Below, one piece after another: positions 56,996 to 64,000 of a stretch of 64,000 bases of DNA (position 1 is its first letter; every line of letters starts with the position of its first letter). The position numbers and the translations under genes were made by a program. The DNA comes from Panaeolus papilionaceus (taxonomy: Eukaryota; Basidiomycota; Agaricomycetes; Agaricales). The notes below the pieces were generated by a model that had not been told where the DNA came from, searched no databases, and was given only the letters and a program-made list of their open reading frames with translations. Where the stretch lies: the NCBI GenBank assembly GCA_015501605.1, contig JADNRZ010000008.1, positions 1,488,001-1,552,000 on the forward strand, written 5' to 3'.

Positions 56996-57520
56996 TCAAT
57001 CCCAGTACGGCAAAAAATTTAATTTAAAATACGCACAGTCCGAGAAATAGCGACAGTAAGCTCCATCTGGGCACCTTGTCGTTCCATAGTAGTAGTAACC
57101 ACCGCCTGCAGAGAAATTTGAGAATTATGCGCAAAGCAGGGGGAATTAGACACTTACACTGTCCCCAGAGGACCTGGGTCCTAGGAGGATGAGGTGGGCC
57201 AGGAGGGCCAGGGGGACTAGGTGGCTTAGGCCACCAAGGATTGCCTCCACCGTTTGGGGGCCGGGTGGAGCAGGGGGACCGGGAGGACCGGGAGGGCCAG
57301 GAGGGGGAGGCGGTCCTCCACCTCCGTAACCACCGGAACCGCCAGGCCCACCAGCACCTCCATAACCACCAGGCCCACTACCACCACCTCCTCCACCACC
57401 CCATGGGCCAGAGTTATCGGGTTGGTCATAGTCGCCAGGTTCCGCCACTGCACGAACAGGGAAAAGCGCGATCAACGCGGCGAAAGAAAGCGTCAAGAGC
57501 GTGCTCGGTGTAAATTTCAT
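56996..57520 (-). CDS. Small secreted Gly/Pro-rich protein with Cys-rich tail; apparent frame break
   Basis: The start at 57520 gives a signal peptide (MKFTPSTLLTLSFAALIALF...VRAVA). A Gly-rich stretch with YGG/GPGG units and a collagen-like Pro/Gly stretch (GPPGPPGPP) follow. In the starting frame the ORF would end at 57146. Another frame continues the Pro-rich composition (NGGGNPWWPKPPSPPGPPG) and, across a clean intron (57106-57157), reaches CGGYYYYGTTRCPDGAYC and a further Cys-rich end to a stop at 56996. Joining the two needs a 1-nt shift near 57240-57290, in a C/G run. This could be a sequencing indel, a pseudogene lesion or a second unseen intron. The product may be a cell-wall or secreted structural protein. 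Confidence 0.55.
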
Positions 57521-58091
57521 GTTTCGATAAAGCGAAAAAAGGGTTGGGTTTGTGATATAAAAGAACACCGGCAGATCAAGGGTGGGCTATGAAGACGAAG
57601 AATGGACGAAGGTTTGAAGAGGTGAAAGGAGCTGTGAAGCTAAAGAAAGGCAAAGCAAAGCAAGGGGATTGACAAGGAACAAAGGAGGGTAAGAGATTCC
57701 GTGTTATATAGAACGAACCATAGATAGGAGAAGTGGATGTCTAGCAACTTAAATGCGACCAGTCGTCAGTCTGGGACCTAATCATGACGTTTTGGACCAC
57801 CTAGAAACCCCTACCGGGTCACATCTCAGACAAACAACTCGGAAGAGTTCAATAGGAGTAAGAAGTAGGCGCTGTGCTCAACCTAAAAAATATGAAATTT
57901 GGTCAACACGAATTCAAGGTCTGGGAAACGTATTCTTACTCACCTTTATCAAATATCGAATTGAAGTAGCGTTGAGTTTTATAAACTTCACGCAGCGGCA
58001 TGGAGCATAAACCAATATCGTTATTAGAATTATCAATCAAATAAGAGGCGAGAACATTAATCAAGATTTATATATATATAACAGTCTAAAC
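57521..58091. other. Intergenic stretch
   Basis: Promoter of the Gly/Pro-rich gene and 3' flank of the thaumatin-like gene. No gene supported. Confidence 0.5.
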
Positions 58092-58903
58092 TTAAGCGCA
58101 GAAAGTGATAGCCAAGTTGACCTGTTCAACAGAAATATTAAATCCTCTATAAGGTGATGGAGCACATAGACACATACGTTGTTGGCCTGGCAGGCGACTT
58201 GGACGTGAGTATCGTCTGGCTTGTGGAAGGCGGTGGGGCAGTTGGCGCTAGTACCTAGATGATGTGACACGATGTTAGTGAAGTCTTTGGTGACCCCATG
58301 CTGAGCAGCATGACTCACAATCAGCACCAGCTCCGTTGCATCCATTGTAGTAGCTATAGGAGCTTTAGTCAAAAATGCGCATAATTATTTTATGGAATAA
58401 CAAACCCAAAGCCAGTTGGGACGGAGAAGGTATGTCTGATGAAGTAGTTATTAGTGAACATAGCGGTTAGGATCACATGGGAAAGGACTTACGGGGAGAT
58501 CAAAGAGATATCAGTGGATGAACCAGAACCAGGACTGGTGGGGTTGATCAAGGTGGTTTCAAGCAAGGTGCATCCATCACCGTTGAAGCCACAGTTCCCG
58601 GTTTGAAGGTATCTAAATATTGCGTTCAGATTGCTGAAGGAAAAAGATGCAGGAGAACAACTCACGCAATGGCGGCGGTGAGGGGTCCATTGATAGTGAA
58701 GTCTCCTCCAGTGGAGAGGACCCTTCCACCTTGAATAAGAGTGGGCTGAGAGACGAGTCATGAGCAATGATAGACGAGAGATCAATAACAAGACATACAG
58801 TTCCGCGACCACACCTGTTGTCGAAGTGAACAGTGTGAGTCTCGGCGTGGGCGCCGATGACAGCGAGGACAAGAGCAGCAGAGATGGCTTTGAAGGAGAA
58901 CAT
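58092..58903 (-). CDS. Small secreted thaumatin-like protein
   Basis: Seven exons (58799-58903, 58666-58745, 58493-58612, 58406-58435, 58319-58362, 58178-58254, 58092-58121) give 161 aa. A signal peptide (MFSFKAISAALVLAVIGAHA) is followed by HTVHFDNRCG, PTLIQGG, the block AAIAYLQTGNCGFNGDGC, TTLINPTSPGSGSSTDISLI, SYYNGCNGAGADC and an end NLAITFCA. Eight or more Cys in the mature part fit a small thaumatin-like/glycopeptide family abundant in mushroom secretomes. Upregulation in fruit bodies or against competitors is known for some relatives, but function here is inferred only. Confidence 0.85.
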
Positions 58904-59763
58904 GACGCCGAAATTGACAAGAGAGGAGAAAGCTTGAATATCGTTGTGGTTGAGTTGATGAGGAGGAACAAGAAGCTACAGCTGCTTTTATAGTTTTCAG
59001 AGTAACATGGTCCTGAATTACTTTGGTTCCATGTGCGTGCATTCGGCATATAGTTCGTTGGAGACGGGCCTCCACGCCAGGCAAAGTATGGTCTAACTTG
59101 TGACGCGTATTTCTTTTGGAGAAACCAGAATGATAGAAATCGAGCAGATAACGACCTTACTTGTCGGGAATGCGTTTACCAACAATCATAAATAGCTGAT
59201 AGATGTGCGTTGGCAGAGAGGATGATGGGGCAATGCCGTTGGTCCGATGAAAGGATGCCTAGGTGGCATGGCACATCTATGCGGGGAGAACTTGATTTAA
59301 CACCAAATGCGCAAATCTGAGAAAGCGGTTGTCGAGACCATCGTGTGCACGGTAAACGTTACAGCAATGAATAGACAAGCCATCGTCCGCTGTCCATGTG
59401 GGGTGAGATATTAATACATTTGCAGCTCCTGTCTCCCCGATGGGCGCTCAAAACATGTCGTCATGCTTTCCGCAGCTTATGAATATTATGGCCTAAATAA
59501 TAGGGCACAATCCACAGAAGCAGCTTTTTTTGGCTTACAACGTATCGCTGGTTTCATTCCAGAGAACTACGAGCATTTTGCTAACAAAATCGGGCTATCA
59601 GGTAATCGGAACGGAGTAAAGCTGCGCATCTGAACTTACAGACGACGGTAAAGAAATTATTACTGAACATAGAATACTTTTTACACAGAATAGCGACTAG
59701 TGTATGGGGAAATCAGATTCGTTTCAAATCGAGAACAAATCATTTACTCACCTAGATATACAA
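58904..59763. other. Intergenic stretch
   Basis: Promoter of the thaumatin-like gene and 3' flank of RRP46. No further gene supported. Confidence 0.5.
58986..58992 (-). promoter_or_regulatory. TATA box of the thaumatin-like gene
   Basis: TTTTATA on the plus strand reads TATAAAA on the coding strand, about 85 bp before the start codon at 58903. Confidence 0.55.
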
Positions 59764-60628
59764 TCAAATCTCCATTTTATCGTCATCTTCACTAACCTCG
59801 TTATCATCCGCTTGTTGTGTACTTTGAGGTTTGGCAGACCAGCTCGCTATTACCTCCTCCTGGAGGCTGTGCTCTGCTTCCCGATGGCCAAAACGACGCT
59901 TGCTCTTTTCGCATACGAGCCGTGCTGCCTCCAAACCCATTTGTCTAGCTGCGTAAAGCTCTTCCTCGTTGTATTGTCCAGTTCTTGTCTTCCAACTACT
60001 CCACACACAATCCGACCTAACTTCGCCAGCAAAAAGGAATGCAAAGCACCCGCTCGCCTCTAACCGTTCTTCCTCGTCTTCCCCTGCATCTACCACTAGA
60101 GTGCCATTTGGAAGTCGACCTATGGCGATGGCAAACACGATTCCACGCATAGGCACAGATGCAGCATCAAGGAGAGCAGTTGTGCTTGCGTTAATCATGG
60201 CTGCCAGTAAAGAATCGGTACCTGCTGCGCTTCTTGTCGATGACACAGCTTGGATGACCAGTTGAACCAAAGATCGCGGGTTTTTCGTGAGGATCAAGGC
60301 AGGCTCAAGTGATGATCGAATACTTGCTGCCATAGCTTTCGCATCTGTTCCAGGTACATTTGACAATGGCCGCACCTGGACCTCAAAGGTAGCTTTCGTA
60401 GGCTGTTCAGCAGCCAGTCTCACTTCGATGGGACCCGATATCGACGCCAATGCGCTCGTATTACCTATAAAATCCTAGTTTTAAAAATCTCGAGCTACAG
60501 TAACATTTGACCGACTCACCAAAAGAAAACCGAGCAGAACCATCAACCCGTGCTAACTTATCAAACGAGATTGACTCCTTGCGTGGTTGGTCATTGCTTC
60601 GACCGTCATGACGCGTCGAAGTCGCCAT
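59764..60628 (-). CDS. RRP46: Exosome complex component Rrp46 (RNase PH fold)
   Basis: Exons 60520-60628 and 59764-60464 join in frame to 269 aa from the ATG at 60628. A start at 60700 would add 24 residues; the shorter start is nearer the conserved region. The RNase PH domain begins ARVDGSARFSFGNTSALASISGPIEVR, split by the intron after Phe-Gly. The rest includes LVQLVIQAVSSTR, AAMINASTTALLDAASVPM and DAGEDEEE, all Rrp46 features. It is a subunit of the hexameric ring of the RNA exosome, which processes and degrades RNA in nucleus and cytoplasm. The ring subunits are inactive in fungi and route RNA to Rrp44/Rrp6. The acidic C-terminus is usual. Confidence 0.9.
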
Positions 60629-61689
60629 GGACGATGAAGGACTAAAATAAGTGCGGGTTTGAAGGCAATCTTCCGGGCAACCACGAGATACTGCTGTCAT
60701 AACTGTGAGAAAAAGGCGGGGCGGGATGGCATGTCGGTCCGTTAGCCCCTGTCTTTACTTTCAGAGTCCTGTTGCAGCTGTGGTCGCAGCTCGAGCCGTC
60801 TATAAATATAAGGGCTGCCATTCAGATCTATAGCGTGTAAATTACAACGCACCTGCACATATGTGGTTCAAAATTTCTGTACAAAATGCAGTCACGAATA
60901 TGCACACCTGCCCGAAGCTAAAATACCATTGACACGCAAACTAATTAAAGGCATGAATCAGGTTCTGATTGATTGAGAAGCTGGACGGAAGAGAACAAGA
61001 AAAGGAGTTTTATTTGTGTGGACTGCTGAAAAGATATCAACCAGGCGCTCAAACGGCCTCTTCGGGCAATGTGCTCTTCCATTGGCAAGTGGTTTTTGCA
61101 GCAAAAATACACACGGGATCGCCCACTAACCCGAGCTTTTCCTGAGAGAAGGTTCCCAAAAGATTGGAACATCACCTCTGAGCTCTTTGAAGGGTACTTA
61201 CATGAATATTTACCAACCCGTGACAATGTCCTGACCTTTACCTCGATCAGTACTTAGGGGCGGATCTGCTTAGCTGGTGTCCGGCTGCACCGTGTCATCA
61301 GCGAAGTGAATAAATCCATCACATCTTCTCTTTCTATATCATTGATTATATTACGAGAAAAATAGCCCAGAAAGCGTTTGAAAAGAAACCGTCGAATAGA
61401 GCCACTGGCTACCAAATAAATCAACGAAAAATATGAAAAATAAAGAATACGAGGGTATCACAAGGAGTGTGAAGATCGAAGGGGCATGAGCAATATTATT
61501 AAATCATACAATAATACCCAGGACCAAGCGTGTAAAGATCTGGAAAAAGGCGGTGATGATGTAGAATGTACAATGGGATGGTGGGCAAGTGAGATCATGA
61601 ATGCAAAGCGACGAAGTTTATTTGGGGGAGGTGTCGTTCAAGGGAGGAAAAGAATCTTCGAAGTCGTGTCATACGCAGATTATACTGCA
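60629..61689. other. Intergenic stretch
   Basis: RRP46 promoter and 3' flank of the next minus-strand gene. The 74-codon plus-strand ORF at 61486-61710 overlaps the end of that gene and is unsupported. Confidence 0.5.
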
Positions 61690-63957
61690 TTAAAATCGAT
61701 TGGGTTGTAGGGGGCGTAGAGGGGTAGTGTTTTCCTGAATCCTTGGAGTTGGATCTGGGATCGCCGGAGCAGCAGCGGCTTGTATGATCTCTGGCAGAGC
61801 TTGGGGTGTGGTTCCTGGTGGTCCAAAGCTAGTGTCACCAACATGGCGCCCATACTCCGGCGGTGTATCCGCTGGAGTGGTTTCGTGAATCACATAGACT
61901 CCCCCATTTGCATTGTCCGGGTCGGGTCCACGATATGACGGCGCCTGCGTTAACATCGTCAGTCCGGATGGGGGTCGTCTTCTGTGATGTGGTCGGTTGT
62001 AACTGTGTGCATTTGACGACGTCAAGGACGCGTTATCTTCTATAACTACACCTGAAGAGGCAAAAGGGTCTGGAGAATATTAGCTATTAGCAAACGTGCT
62101 CTTTTTAGCACTAAGGTGTGTGTCGTACCTGTAAATGTACCAAATTCACTGGGAGGTGATGACGGAAGCAAAGCGAAATCTCCTGTGCGGCTTCCCAAAG
62201 ACTCGGTCCCTGTCGTCGTCGTTATCACAGATTCGTGTCGACTCAATGAGGGCGGAACACGTCCAGGTCGCACGGGCTCAAGACGAATGTTATCGCGGCG
62301 AGATGGAGCATGACTCAAAGGCATGGATGCAAGAGTCGGAGTCCGTGTTGAGGCGCTGTACTTCGTTGAGAACATGACTGAAGGCGCGGGAGTAGTGTTG
62401 CGCAGAGGCCTATCAGGGCTGTCCCGCCCAAAGTAATATTCAGAGTTTGCGTAGGCCTTCGACGGCGCTCGGTTGCGCTGCCATCTCCGCCGCAGATGAA
62501 GAAAGGAAATACAGCCGAGAGCGCCGAAAATGAGGCCCAGAACACCACCACCCACGCTGGCCCCTATGAGGGTTTTATCGGCGTCTGACTTCCGTCTGTG
62601 GGAGATGTCAGAGTCTTGGATTCAGGAACGGCCGAATTCACATACAATGTGTCTGGTGCCAAACAATCCAGTGGACCATTCCCTCCGACTCGCAGTGGTC
62701 CAGTTGCCCATTTCAATCCATCTCCAGTTTCAAGTGACAGGAAAAACCGTGATCCAACAGGCTTCATACAATAAAATGTTAGAGTGTGAAGAGGTACCTG
62801 AGGCCAATTTTTACTCACCAGCTGAACTTCCCAGTTGATGGGATCTAATGTCTGCGAAGTAATATTGAATGGTGGATGATAACTGGGTGCCACCTATAAA
62901 ATCTATGAGAAGAATCCATGAAGAAATTAAATTATTCTCACTGTGAGTGTATATGGTCCTTGACCACTCTGCGGCTTTACAGACAAACTGCGGCACTAGA
63001 TCGAAGAAAGGGTCAGTGAGCCAGGCCCTTTAACCACCAGAGGCATACAATGATACATACCTGGTCTATGTAGCCATATTGCGCCATCAACCCTGTCGGT
63101 ACCTTTGCTTCGACGGCCACTGTCGGAGGGGCTGTGAGGGTCCCGCACGGTGAATCTCCAGTGGCTGTTGAGTTGGCAATCATAGTGTACATTGCCTGGC
63201 ACCCCCCAGATACACCCCGAAAGTCGAACTACGATGGTAATGGGTAAGATGTATCGGGAATAATTGTTAGAGCAACCCACCATGCAAATCTGATACTAAA
63301 AACCCGGAATTGTCAGCAACATCGCTCAAGCGCTCACTTCAATCTTCATACCTGTGTGCCAGGAGCAAAAGGCACTTGCCAGCTCTGTGTCTCAGTCAGC
63401 TTGCGAATTGAAATTATTTAGAGAAAAGCATACGAAGCTATTCCCCAGTCCAGCTTCCACATAAAAAGGCGTATTTGAGGCGCTTGATAGAATGGGCTTA
63501 GGATTATCCCGGCTGCAGTTGATGTATAGCTTACGAGTGATATACTTGGAGGAAGTATGGAGCGACAGGACTAGGTCTAAAGTAAGGTGAGTTAAAAATG
63601 ACCTTCAAGATTCAGAAAATAATAATAACTCACCCAGTGTCATTACCAGCGTTCCTGCCCCACTTCAGCTGTATGACTTCGCATTGACCTGTCAAGATTA
63701 ATTCAGCTACACTCGAGTTTAAAATACTCGTAGAAGCGCACTTGTAATTGGAAGGGAGAGGGGCTGATTTGGTTTGTCGTAGTTAAATGAGAAACCCTTA
63801 TTATCCATCCAATCAGTTCATCATACGAATTGCGGTGCTCGTTCAAACCCACTGGATTGAGGTAAGGAAGGGTGACATCAGCGAGCGTGTTTTGGGTGGT
63901 CGTCAGGAGTAGTAGAGTCGCTAGCAGAGAACGTCGGGTGAAGGCGAATGCGCCCAT
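61690..63957 (-). CDS. Type I membrane protein, 13 exons, Agaricomycete family
   Basis: Exons 63853-63957, 63742-63763, 63634-63688, 63535-63576, 63434-63482, 63352-63399, 63281-63295 (15 nt), 63061-63228, 62942-62995, 62819-62893, 62646-62761, 62129-62595 and 61690-62051 join in frame to 525 aa. A signal peptide (RRSLLATLLLLTTTQNTLA) is followed by an ectodomain. It includes QCEVIQLKWGRN, WQVPFAPGTQYQICMFDFRG, GPYTLTVAPSYHPPFNIT and DCLAPDTL. One helix (GGGVLGLIFGALGCISFL) then separates it from a Ser/Pro/Arg-rich inner tail. I know this layout from uncharacterised mushroom proteins; role unknown. Intron 1 is inferred from frame continuity. Confidence 0.82.
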
Positions 63958-64000
63958 TTACATGGATCGTAGTAAGAGGAAAACCAGGACAGCAAGTCCA

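Overview
This window looks like nuclear DNA of a mushroom-forming basidiomycete (Agaricomycetes). The genes are split by many short introns (about 45-100 nt, GT...AG), some exons are tiny, and several families are ones I know from that class. There are no tRNA or rRNA genes I can support, no CRISPR array and no bacterial-style operons. I worked out exon chains by hand from splice sites and reading-frame continuity; for most genes the exon lengths sum to a multiple of three.

Layout. 0-16 kb is accessory: the 3' end of a Gln/Asn-rich gene, a trypsin-fold protein split by a coiled coil (1144-2970), a block of ~200-bp repeats, then a head-to-head pair of paralogous genes (5436-7706 minus, 8402-10970 plus) joined by a palindrome with 825-bp arms, a second repeat block, a protein built of two similar halves (13461-15059), and a 5'-truncated chitinase-type tail. 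16-27 kb holds two unrecognised multi-exon genes (16903-18512, 23346-24957), a hAT-type MITE with an 8-bp target duplication (19587-20282), a decayed RecQ-like helicase, and a small LTR retrotransposon that carries only gag and sits on the stop codon of the gene before it.

27-46 kb is largely housekeeping: a single-pass membrane protein, the mitochondrial twin-Cx9C protein Cmc4, an Hsp70-like ATPase, a GDSL/CE16 esterase, inositol-3-phosphate synthase (INO1), a gene-poor stretch of ~5.7 kb, and the mitochondrial import receptor Tim50. 45.7-53.8 kb is a four-member tandem array of seven-helix membrane proteins with identical exon architecture. 54-64 kb holds an F-box protein, a secreted Gly/Pro-rich protein with a Cys-rich tail and an apparent frame break, a small secreted thaumatin-like protein, exosome subunit Rrp46, and a 13-exon type I membrane protein.

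The most unusual structure is the 7211-8897 palindrome. It gives two diverged paralogs the same promoter and the same first ~153 codons. Both paralogs also carry a six-cysteine module resembling a Zn2Cys6 cluster, and both are bracketed by repeats that share a 15-bp word with a tandem repeat coded inside one of them.
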